The translations under genes were made by a program, and so were the position numbers. The notes under the pieces are model-generated. The model saw only the letters and a program-made list of their open reading frames with translations. It was not told where the DNA came from and did no database searches. Shown here piece after piece: positions 1-5,704 of a DNA stretch of 6,947 nucleotides. The stretch is from Acidimicrobiaceae bacterium (lineage in GTDB: Bacteria; Actinomycetota; Acidimicrobiia; Acidimicrobiales; RAAP-2), in assembly GCA_030838245.1 (NCBI GenBank), contig JAUTXB010000058.1:1-6947 (forward strand), written 5' to 3'. How positions within the stretch are numbered: position 1 is the stretch's first letter; the number at the start of each line of letters is the position of its first letter.

Positions 1-866
1 TCCGAGTACTGCTGGTCGTCTCCCTTCATCCCCGACACCAGCGGTGAGTGGGCGATCGATGCGGCACCGACGAACATGACGAGAAGGGCCAGCGCCTCGA
101 GCGGTCCGTAGATGCCTACGGTCCGGAGGTTGTCCCCGAAGATCCCGATGCCGAGGGCCAAGCTGGCCAGAGGATCGACCAGAACCAGCGCCGTCTGCGA
201 GGCGGCGATGGGGCCGGCGTGAAAGGCGTTCTGGGCCAAGAACAACGATCCCACCCCGCATGCGGCCAGCGCGTAGGTCTGCCAATGAGAGAACATCGTC
301 ACCCAGTCAGAGGTCACATAGTTGCTCACCGTTTTGATCAGGGTTGCCGTGAAGGCGAACCCGACGGCGCCTGCCGTCCCGAACATGGCCGCCCGCCACC
401 ACCGGGGCCCGCGCAGCGCCAACAGCACTGCCACCACGACGACTCCCCCGCACACGGAACCGCTGACGAGCCATTCCCGCCCACTGGGAATGAGATTGCC
501 TCCGACAGGCTTGGCAAAGACCAAAAAGCCAGCCAGGCCGCCCGCCGCGGCCAGACAGCTGAGCCACTCCCTCGGTCCGATGCGGAACCGGAACCACGTA
601 GCCAGCAAGAGGACGAGGAATGGCAGCTCGACGGTGAGTATGGGCTGGACCTGGCTGAGATCTCCGATGTGGAGGGCGACGGCCTGCATCCCCGATGACG
701 CCACCATGAAGGCGAACCCGAGCAGCCAGATCCCTCTCCGGAAGGCGTGGGTCAGCAGGCTCAGCTTGAGTGTGGCCTCCTGGGGGGCGTCCTCCACGCC
801 CATGCGCTGGAGAATGCTCGTCAGCGCATTGGCCAACGCCGCGGCCAAAGCGAGGACGTACACCAT
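1..866 (-). CDS. DMT-superfamily transporter (paralogue 1), C-terminus cut by window edge
   Basis: Reading the minus strand from the ATG at 866-864 gives 288 codons without a stop, still open at the left edge. The protein is almost entirely hydrophobic, with about nine membrane segments. It begins MVYVLALAAALANALTSILQ and has a short basic loop near residues 40-46. It aligns by eye along its length with the transporter at 1577-2521: both have a WQTYAL segment in the second half, followed by small-residue-rich helices containing a Q-x-A-[FY]-x-A-G motif. This is the drug/metabolite transporter fold, and NIPA-like members share the general pattern. Substrate is unknown; the protein acts in the cytoplasmic membrane. 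The start is the first in-frame ATG and no close upstream in-frame alternative is seen; only a weak AGG lies before it. Judging by the paralogue, only a short C-terminal tail is missing. Confidence 0.85.
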   Translation of the reverse strand, partial: MVYVLALAAALANALTSILQRMGVEDAPQEATLKLSLLTHAFRRGIWLLGFAFMVASSGMQAVALHIGDLSQVQPILTVELPFLVLLLATWFRFRIGPREWLSCLAAAGGLAGFLVFAKPVGGNLIPSGREWLVSGSVCGGVVVVAVLLALRGPRWWRAAMFGTAGAVGFAFTATLIKTVSNYVTSDWVTMFSHWQTYALAACGVGSLFLAQNAFHAGPIAASQTALVLVDPLASLALGIGIFGDNLRTVGIYGPLEALALLVMFVGAASIAHSPLVSGMKGDDQQYS

Positions 867-1031
867 CAGCCTGGTACCTGAATCCCGAGATCGCAGTGAC
901 TGCTGGCTCCTGAGTGCCCAAGATGGTCCAGCAACATGCCCCTCCCCGCGATGCTAACCAATTGCAACGATTTGCAGTCAGTGTAGGGACAGGTCACGTC
1001 GGCGACGGCGATCGGGCGCTCCCGCTCGGTA

Positions 1032-1086
1032 TTGGTTGGGGCCAGCCGGGGGTCCCCCTCGCGTACGCTGGCTCTACCGGACCAAC
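1032..1086 (+). other. Inverted repeats in the VOC gene leader
   Basis: Nested inverted repeats lie just before the VOC gene: GCCAGC (1041-1046) pairs with GCTGGC (1067-1072). Inside it GGGGG (1048-1052) faces CCCCC (1054-1058), and outside it TTGGT (1032-1036) can pair with ACCAA (1081-1085). The structure ends about 20 bases before the ribosome binding site. It could be a folded leader or part of an operator; no known riboswitch class is recognised. Confidence 0.35.
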
Positions 1087-1105
1087 GGCTGTGTCGTTTC
1101 GCCCC

Positions 1106-1111
1106 AAGGAG
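1106..1111 (+). promoter_or_regulatory. Shine-Dalgarno site AAGGAG fixing the VOC start
   Basis: AAGGAG stands six bases before the ATG at 1118-1120. It is the strongest ribosome binding site in the window. It supports this start over in-frame codons further upstream, the frame being open from 914. Confidence 0.85.
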
Positions 1112-1117
1112 CCAACC

Positions 1118-1582
1118 ATGGAAATCAAAGAGCTCGGTCATCTGGTGCTCTATGTCCACGATGTGCGCCGCTCAGCCGCGTTCTACCGCGATGTTCTCGG
1201 ATGGCGCGAGATCGTCGCCGCCCCCGATGGTGCACCCGTGGGAATGGCTGCCTTTTCTGCACCTTCGGGGCGGACCCACCACGAGCTGCTGCTCATCGAG
1301 GTCGGCGAGCAGGCGCTGCCTATTCCTGGCGGGCGCCGGGTCGGTTTGTACCACTTCGGGTTGAAGGTCGGCGACAGCGACGACGAACTGCGCGAGGCCC
1401 TGCAGGCCCTCGAGGCGAACGGTGTCCCGGTGGTCGGGGCCAGTGACCATACCGTTACCCACAGCCTCTACATCCTCGACCCTGATGGCAACGAGATCGA
1501 GCTGTACGTCGATGTGCCGGGGGTCGATTGGCGCTCGGATCCATCGCTGGTGGCTTCCCCGATCCGTCCACTGGAGCTATGA
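1118..1582 (+). CDS. VOC family protein (glyoxalase / extradiol dioxygenase fold)
   Basis: This 154-residue protein is a single vicinal-oxygen-chelate domain built of two beta-alpha-beta-beta-beta modules. The first module opens with GHLVLYVHD and an AFYRDVLGW helix. The second has YHFGLKV and closes with HSLYILDPDGNEIELYVD. The expected 2-His-1-carboxylate metal site is present as His8, His79 and Glu128. His115 in the THSLY segment matches a conserved position in CatE-like extradiol dioxygenases, so the protein looks catalytically intact. The family includes glyoxalases, fosfomycin-resistance proteins and ring-cleaving dioxygenases. The DPDGN-x-IEL ending and lone domain favour a CatE-like cytosolic enzyme of unknown substrate. 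The start is fixed by an AAGGAG site and the family N-terminus. The gene is divergent from one DMT transporter and converges on another, overlapping it by 6 bp. Confidence 0.9.
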   Translation: MEIKELGHLVLYVHDVRRSAAFYRDVLGWREIVAAPDGAPVGMAAFSAPSGRTHHELLLIEVGEQALPIPGGRRVGLYHFGLKVGDSDDELREALQALEANGVPVVGASDHTVTHSLYILDPDGNEIELYVDVPGVDWRSDPSLVASPIRPLEL

Positions 1583-2521
1583 GCCCAATTCGAACCGCGG
1601 CGGCTCAGTCCCGTCGGCGGGGCACCGGGGCACCTCGTTGTCGCCCGGGGGAGATTCCGACCCGCTATAGGCGTGTACCAGCAGTGCGGATCGCCCGAGC
1701 ACGAACACCCCGCCTACGGCCAAGAACCCTCCGAGGGCCTGGGTGAAGAGGGCGACGGCATCGAGCCGGACGTGCTCGTTGAAGCCGAGCACCCCGAGCA
1801 GCACCGCCACCGTCGGCTCCACCGTGTCGATGACGGGCAGCGAGCTCTTGAGCGACCCGGCCTGGTACGCGCTCTGCGAGAAGAGAAAACCGACGATCCC
1901 GATCCCGACCAGGGCGTAGGTCTGCCAGCTGAGCAATGCCACCGAGATGCCTTGGCTGACGAGGTACGTAAATGCCTTGGTCAACAGGGCCAGGAGGGCA
2001 AAACATATTGCCGCAGCAAAGGCAAGCACCGAGGCGCGATAGCGGGAGAGAGGGCCGGCGGCGGCCACCAGCGAGGCGAAGATGACCCCGGCACAGGGAA
2101 CGCCCAAGAGCACCCATGTCCCGTTGGCTGGATTCGGAGTGCCACCGGTCGGCCTGCCCGTGGCCAGGAACAGGGTGACCCCCCCGACAACGGCGGCGGC
2201 CGCCACCCACTCGGTCCACTCCGGTTGCCGTTGCTCGGCCTCGACGGCGAAGGGAAGGGCGAAGACCAGCTCCATGGCGATCAGGGGGGCGACGAAGGCG
2301 ACGTTTCCCAGGTACAGGGCAAGGGCCTGGACCACGTACGCGACGATCATGCACCCGACCCCCGCCACCCAGATCGGCCGATGGAACAGGTCGATCAGCA
2401 GGCGGAAGTGGAGTGAGGCCGCCGACGGCTCGGTCCGAGCCGCCCGTTGTTGGAGTACTGCCGACGCGGCAAAGGCGGCAGCGGCGACCAGCGCGAGGAC
2501 AGCCGAGGCGGGTAGATTCAC
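1577..2521 (-). CDS. DMT-superfamily transporter (paralogue 2)
   Basis: This 314-residue membrane protein starts at a GTG (2521-2519). Hydrophobic segments fall roughly at residues 5-25, 50-68, 73-94, 104-121, 136-156, 164-184, 192-214, 227-246 and 255-276. A polar, proline- and acid-rich tail of about 28 residues follows. The N-terminal helix ends in AVLQQRAA, and the second half carries SWQTYALVGIG followed by Q-S-A-Y-Q-A-G and a V-E-P-T-V motif, matching the neighbouring transporter at 1-866. The fold is that of the drug/metabolite transporter superfamily; substrate cannot be read from sequence. The start overlaps the stop of a 37-codon ORF in a GTGA arrangement, suggesting translational coupling, and only a weak GAG lies upstream. 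The last sense codon (Ser) is formed by the complement of the VOC stop codon. Confidence 0.88.
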   Translation of the reverse strand: MNLPASAVLALVAAAAFAASAVLQQRAARTEPSAASLHFRLLIDLFHRPIWVAGVGCMIVAYVVQALALYLGNVAFVAPLIAMELVFALPFAVEAEQRQPEWTEWVAAAAVVGGVTLFLATGRPTGGTPNPANGTWVLLGVPCAGVIFASLVAAAGPLSRYRASVLAFAAAICFALLALLTKAFTYLVSQGISVALLSWQTYALVGIGIVGFLFSQSAYQAGSLKSSLPVIDTVEPTVAVLLGVLGFNEHVRLDAVALFTQALGGFLAVGGVFVLGRSALLVHAYSGSESPPGDNEVPRCPADGTEPPRFELGS

Positions 2522-2631
2522 AGTCGACTCGTTTCCATTCCCAGGACGCGGCCGAGACGGTAGGCGCCAAGGACGGTGACCGCGAGCAAGGGGCTCGCGG
2601 CGCTGTACTGGACGGACCCGGACTGGCGCAT
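2518..2631 (-). CDS. Possible small ORF (37 aa) coupled to the transporter downstream
   Basis: An ATG at 2631-2629 opens a 37-codon frame whose TGA (2520-2518) overlaps the GTG start of the following transporter by four bases, a typical coupled arrangement. Thirty of the 36 codons after the start end in G or C, as in the real genes here. The peptide has a polar N-terminus (MRQSGSVQYSAAS), a short hydrophobic stretch PLLAVTVLGAY (residues 14-24) and a basic end (YRLGRVLG). It is too short for a sure membrane span and I do not recognise it. No Shine-Dalgarno sequence is visible, so it might be leaderless or a translated leader. The same frame stays open upstream to about 2724, but the earlier part looks unconstrained. 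It may also be chance in high-GC DNA. Confidence 0.4.
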   Translation of the reverse strand: MRQSGSVQYSAASPLLAVTVLGAYRLGRVLGMETSRL

Positions 2632-2645
2632 GGTGTCGCTAGCCG

Positions 2646-2677
2646 ACCATATCGGAGGCCGATCAGTCCACTGACAA
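2646..2677 (-). promoter_or_regulatory. Candidate promoter for the small ORF and transporter
   Basis: On the minus strand TTGTCA (2677-2672, five of six matches to the -35 consensus) precedes TATGGT (2651-2646, four of six to -10). The 20-base spacer is long; using GATATG shifts it to 18. The -10 element lies 14 bases from the ATG at 2631. This is weak evidence from consensus matching only. Confidence 0.22.
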
Positions 2678-2740
2678 GCCGTCGGTTCTGGGGACCGAGC
2701 CTGAGAACCGGCGGATCGCGACACTGCTTGCCCGACAAAC

Positions 2741-2754
2741 CGAAACGTGTTCTA
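2741..2754 (+). promoter_or_regulatory. KstR-like operator candidate before the acyl-CoA synthetase gene
   Basis: The 14-mer CGAAACGTGTTCTA contains AAC-nn-GTT and ends 11 bases before the ATG. It matches seven of the eight fixed positions of the motif reported for the mycobacterial steroid repressor KstR (TnnAACnnGTTnnA); the first T is C. Position and downstream gene fit a TetR-type repressor site controlling a FadD19-like gene. The match is short and no regulator gene is in view. Confidence 0.3.
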
Positions 2755-2765
2755 CTGATCCGTCG

Positions 2766-4418
2766 ATGACATTCAACCTCGCCGACCTGTTCGAGAACGC
2801 CGTCGACGCCTTCGCCGACCGCGAATATCTGGTAGCCGAAGGCAAGCGACGGACCTACGCCGAGATGGAGCAACGGGCCAACCGGTTGGCCCATCACCTG
2901 GCGGCCAACGGGGTCGGCCCCGGCGACCATGTCGGCATCTACTCCCTCAACAGCGTGGAGTGGGTGGAGACGGCGTGGGCCGTCTTCAAGCTGCGGGCGG
3001 TCTGGATCAACATCAATTTCCGCTACGTCGAAGACGAGCTCCGCTACCTGTTCACCAACGCCGACCTGGTGGCCCTGGTCCACCAACGCGAGTTCGGGCC
3101 CCAGGTTGCCGGGGTGCTCGACGATCTGCCCGACCTGGCCCACATCATCACCATCGAGGACGGCAGCGACGCGGCCTTCCCGACCGGGAGCGCGGTGGCC
3201 TATGAGGACGCGCTGTCCTCGGGCGGCCCGGAGCGGGACTTTGCCCCCCGCTCGAGCGACGATCACTACATCCTGTACACGGGTGGGACCACGGGCATGC
3301 CCAAGGGCGTGGTGTGGCGCCACGAGGACGTCTTCTACGCGCTCGGCGGTGGCATCGACCCGATGACCAACACCCGGATCGAACGACCGGAACAGCTGGT
3401 GGAAAAGGGCCTGGCCGGTCACGGGATGACCTCGCTGCCCATCGCCCCGCTCATGCACGGGGCCAGCCAGTGGTCGGTGATGGGCCAGAGCTTCGTGGGG
3501 AACCGGATCGTCCTGATCGCCAAGTTCGACCCCCACGAGGTGTGGCGCCTGGTCGAGGCGGAAAAGGCCAACTCGGTTATGATCACCGGCGACGCCATGG
3601 GCAAGCCGCTGGTCGAGGCGCTCGATGATCCCGGCGCCTCCTACGACCTCTCCTCCCTGTACGCGGTGGTGTCCACGGCGGCGCTGTTCTCGGCCCCGGT
3701 GAAGGACGAATTCTTCACCCACCTGCCCAACATCGTGATGACCGACGCCATCGGCTCCTCGGAGACGGGCAGCAACGGCATGGTCATGTTGGACAAGGAC
3801 CACACCGCCATGAAGAGCGGGCCGACGGTCAGGGCCATCGGCGAGACAGTCGTGCTCGACGAGAACCTCGACCTGGTGAAGCCGGGTTCGGGGGTGACCG
3901 GCAAGATCGCCCGCACCGGTGACATCCCTGTCGGCTACTACAACGACCCGGTGAAGACGGCCGAGGTCTTCATCACCATCGACGGCACCCGCTACGTGAT
4001 GCCGGGCGACTTCGCCACGGTGGAGCCGGACGGGGCCATCACGCTGTTGGGCCGGGGGTCGGTGAGCATCAACTCGGGCGGGGAGAAGATCTACCCCGAA
4101 GAGGTCGAGTCGGCGGTCCGGTCCCATCCCGAGGTGTTCGACGCCATCGTGGTCGGCGCACCCGACGAGCGGTGGGGCCAGCGGGTGGCGGCCATCATCC
4201 AGCCGAGGGCCGACCGCCACCCCAGCCTGGAGGACATCCAGCTGCACTGCCGGAAGGCCATCGCCGGCTACAAGGTCCCCCGCCAGCTGCACGTGGTCGA
4301 ATCGATCGTGCGCTCCCCCAGCGGCAAGCCCGACTACCGGTGGGCCAACGCCATCGTGGCCGAGGCGCCCGAGGAGACCGACGCCGGAGGCGCCCGGACG
4401 GCAGCCGAAGGCGCCTGA
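2766..4418 (+). CDS. fadD: Acyl-CoA synthetase, FadD19-like (AMP-dependent synthetase/ligase)
   Basis: This 550-residue enzyme is full length for the ANL adenylating superfamily. It would join a carboxylic acid to CoA through an acyl-AMP intermediate, consuming ATP. Motifs in order: phosphate loop YTGGTTGMPKG (171-181), IGSSETG (329-335), the ribose-binding Asp in MPGDFATVE (Asp415), the hinge/A8 region GRGSVSINSGGEKIYPEE (429-446) and the C-terminal catalytic Lys521 in SPSGKPDYRW. The N-terminal NFRYVEDELRYLF (84-96) and the WRHED segment (184-188) resemble mycobacterial FadD19, which activates steroid side-chain acids. This subfamily call is from memory, and other fatty or branched acids are possible. 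The family N-terminus begins within five residues of the chosen ATG. There is no clear Shine-Dalgarno sequence. The last 17 residues form a non-conserved Ala/Glu-rich tail. It is divergent from the DMT transporter, with a KstR-like palindrome just upstream. Confidence 0.92.
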   Translation: MTFNLADLFENAVDAFADREYLVAEGKRRTYAEMEQRANRLAHHLAANGVGPGDHVGIYSLNSVEWVETAWAVFKLRAVWININFRYVEDELRYLFTNADLVALVHQREFGPQVAGVLDDLPDLAHIITIEDGSDAAFPTGSAVAYEDALSSGGPERDFAPRSSDDHYILYTGGTTGMPKGVVWRHEDVFYALGGGIDPMTNTRIERPEQLVEKGLAGHGMTSLPIAPLMHGASQWSVMGQSFVGNRIVLIAKFDPHEVWRLVEAEKANSVMITGDAMGKPLVEALDDPGASYDLSSLYAVVSTAALFSAPVKDEFFTHLPNIVMTDAIGSSETGSNGMVMLDKDHTAMKSGPTVRAIGETVVLDENLDLVKPGSGVTGKIARTGDIPVGYYNDPVKTAEVFITIDGTRYVMPGDFATVEPDGAITLLGRGSVSINSGGEKIYPEEVESAVRSHPEVFDAIVVGAPDERWGQRVAAIIQPRADRHPSLEDIQLHCRKAIAGYKVPRQLHVVESIVRSPSGKPDYRWANAIVAEAPEETDAGGARTAAEGA

Positions 4419-4444
4419 GCGGGTCGAGGTCGGGCCCGACGCTC
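4417..4444 (+). terminator. Hairpin at the stop codon of the acyl-CoA synthetase gene
   Basis: GAGCG (4417-4421) plus TCG (4424-4426) can pair with CGA (4437-4439) plus CGCTC (4440-4444), leaving a GG bulge and a ten-base loop. Alternatively the perfect 12-base palindrome GTCGGGCCCGAC (4429-4440) forms on its own. The structure begins within the TGA. No T-run follows, so it would be an atypical terminator or an mRNA 3' stabilising hairpin. Confidence 0.3.
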
Positions 4445-4689
4445 AACCGGGGATGGGGCACGGCAGGGGCGCCGCCGCCCGGAGGCGCGAACGTACGCGG
4501 GGGCGGAGAACTTTCGTTTGGAGTTCGCTTTATCGCGTCCTACCGGAGTCATGGTGATGGGGTGGTGCTGCTGCTCACGGCCGGGTGCGCCCGACAGCAG
4601 ACAGGCCAAACTGACGGGGACATGTCCTCCATCTACCGCCGCCAACATCCACTACGGGCCCAGATCGACCTGGCATCGAAGCGAGTACC
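4445..4689 (+). other. Leader region of the phosphopantetheinyl transferase gene
   Basis: About 245 bases separate the hairpin from the next gene, enough for an independent promoter. Seen here are a small inverted repeat GCGCC/GGCGC (4469-4488), another GAACT/AGTTC (4508-4526), and a frame from a GTG at 4562 that ends in a GTGA overlap with the next gene. No convincing -35/-10 pair was found. Confidence 0.3.
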
Positions 4690-5451
4690 GTGACAGAACA
4701 CCTATGGCTGGCCGACCCGCTCGAGGTCGATGCGGCGCTCGAATCACGTACCCAAGGATCACTGCATGACGATGACCTGGCGGCCGAAGCGCGCAAGCGC
4801 CTAGAAGGCGATCGCCGGCTGATCCGCACGTCACGGTGGCTGGCCCGGTCGGCCATTGCCCGGCGCGCTGGTATTCCTGCCCATGAGCTGGTTCTTGGCC
4901 GCGAGCAGACCGGTCGCCCATTCGTCGCCCATCCCCCAGATGCGGCTGACATCGTCTACAGCGTTTCCCACACCCGGGGTTTGATCGCGGTCCTCGAAGG
5001 GCGCCACCGGTCTGTGGGTGTCGATGTCGAACGAGTGGATCCCACGGTAAACGTGGCTGATCTGGGGCGAGTGGTTATGTTGCCCGCCGAGCAGACCGCA
5101 CTTGGCGACGTGGCTCCGGCTGACCGAGTGCTGGCCTTCTTTCGTCACTGGGTGGTCAAGGAGGCCGTACTGAAGGCGCTGGGCACGGGATTCCTCACCG
5201 ACCCCACCGATGTACACGTGCAGTTGGTGGGTGACCGAGCCCACGTCAAGCTCGCTCCCCATGCGCTCGACGCTCTCGAGGTCATGCTTCCGCCCCGTTG
5301 GGCGATCACCGTTTTCGAGGCGGGTGCTGGCCACGTTGGCGCTACCGCGCTTCAATGGGACGGCACTGGTGCGGCTCCCCAGACCTCGATTGAGGATTGG
5401 CATGAACTGCTTCACACTCAAGACAAGGACGCCATCTCCGGGTCGATGTAG
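4690..5451 (+). CDS. 4'-phosphopantetheinyl transferase, Sfp type
   Basis: This 253-residue enzyme transfers the phosphopantetheine arm of CoA to a serine of acyl- or peptidyl-carrier proteins, turning them from apo to holo form. Two tandem pseudo-repeats are visible. The N-terminal one has the basic helix RWLARSAIARRAG (49-61), then GRPFV (75-79) and SVSHTRG (91-97, His94). The C-terminal one has the Mg-binding VGVDVERVD (109-117, Asp112 and Glu114) and FFRHWVVKEAVLKALGTGF (150-168), with Glu158 the third metal ligand and Lys157 in the WxxKEA signature. All key residues are kept. Length and domain order fit Sfp/PptT rather than the short AcpS type. The start is GTG with only a weak GAAG/GAG before it. 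No carrier protein, PKS or NRPS gene is in the window, so its partner is unknown. The final 25 residues look non-conserved. Confidence 0.92.
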   Translation: MTEHLWLADPLEVDAALESRTQGSLHDDDLAAEARKRLEGDRRLIRTSRWLARSAIARRAGIPAHELVLGREQTGRPFVAHPPDAADIVYSVSHTRGLIAVLEGRHRSVGVDVERVDPTVNVADLGRVVMLPAEQTALGDVAPADRVLAFFRHWVVKEAVLKALGTGFLTDPTDVHVQLVGDRAHVKLAPHALDALEVMLPPRWAITVFEAGAGHVGATALQWDGTGAAPQTSIEDWHELLHTQDKDAISGSM

Positions 5452-5488
5452 GTTCCCCCCCGATTGTCTAACTGGGACCGTGCAAGCT

Positions 5489-5516
5489 ACCGCTTTGGAG
5501 GCTCCCGCCAAGCGGT
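5489..5516 (+). terminator. Stem-loop downstream of the phosphopantetheinyl transferase gene
   Basis: ACCGCTT (5489-5495) pairs perfectly with AAGCGGT (5510-5516). The stem extends by GG (5497-5498) with CC (5508-5509) around one bulged T, with a nine-base loop. It sits 37 bases after the TAG. There is no T-run on either side, as is common for actinobacterial terminators; the terminator role is inferred. Confidence 0.35.
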
Positions 5517-5604
5517 GACGAGCCGGAATTCCCTGGATGTCGACGAAGTCTCGCCTGACAGCGTGGCCGTTCCCATGATGGTGCCCTCGAAGGTGGTCCT
5601 TTCG

Positions 5605-5640
5605 GGCCGTATGCGGCCGTGACCCGGAAACGGCCGTATG
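5605..5640. repeat. GGCCGTATG direct repeat and 10-bp hairpin
   Basis: GGCCGTATG occurs at 5605-5613 and again at 5632-5640, and a third GGCCGT lies at 5615-5620. Within this cluster 5611-5620 pairs with 5630-5639 (nine Watson-Crick pairs and one G-T), closing a nine-base loop GACCCGGAA. Iterated half-sites plus a hairpin suit either a regulator-binding site for the small gene 65 bases to the right or a factor-dependent terminator. Confidence 0.4.
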
Positions 5641-5704
5641 ATGCCTGGGGCAGCCGAACTCCTATCCGTGGGGTAGGTCTCGGACATGCTGGTCAGGGGT
5701 GAAT

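Larger units (their letters stand above)
5452..5704. other. Intergenic region with two hairpins
   Basis: This gap follows the phosphopantetheinyl transferase gene. It holds a stem-loop near its left end and a cluster of GGCCGT-containing repeats in the middle, both listed separately. A 66-codon minus-strand frame (5687-5487) crosses it but has no ribosome binding site, no recognisable motif and spans both hairpins, so it is not called. No tRNA-like structure was seen. Confidence 0.5.

Noticed and set aside
48..957. Plus-strand frames at 48-698 and 322-957, and a minus-strand frame at 307-921.
   Set aside because: They overlap the edge-cut DMT transporter, whose hydrophobic translation and paralogy are clear. 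Their own products are charged, repetitive and motif-free.
914..1117. Upstream extension of the VOC frame by 68 codons.
   Set aside because: The AAGGAG site and the family's usual N-terminus both place the start at 1118; the extension shows no domain and covers the structured leader.
866..1159. Minus-strand 97-codon frame ending in a TGATG overlap with the first transporter.
   Set aside because: The overlap is suggestive, but the frame runs antisense into the VOC start, third-position GC near its end is only about half, and the peptide has no recognisable feature.
1665..4292. An 875-codon open frame on the minus strand, antisense to the synthetase gene and out of frame with the transporter.
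   Set aside because: It lies opposite a gene with every ANL motif intact and then overlaps the transporter in another frame. Its His/Arg/Asp/Gly-rich, motif-free product is typical of antisense frames in GC-rich DNA, where stops are rare.
5487..5687. Minus-strand 66-codon frame in the gap after the phosphopantetheinyl transferase gene.
   Set aside because: Third-position GC is fairly high, but there is no ribosome binding site, no motif or hydrophobic segment, and it spans two hairpins. It cannot be excluded but is not supported.
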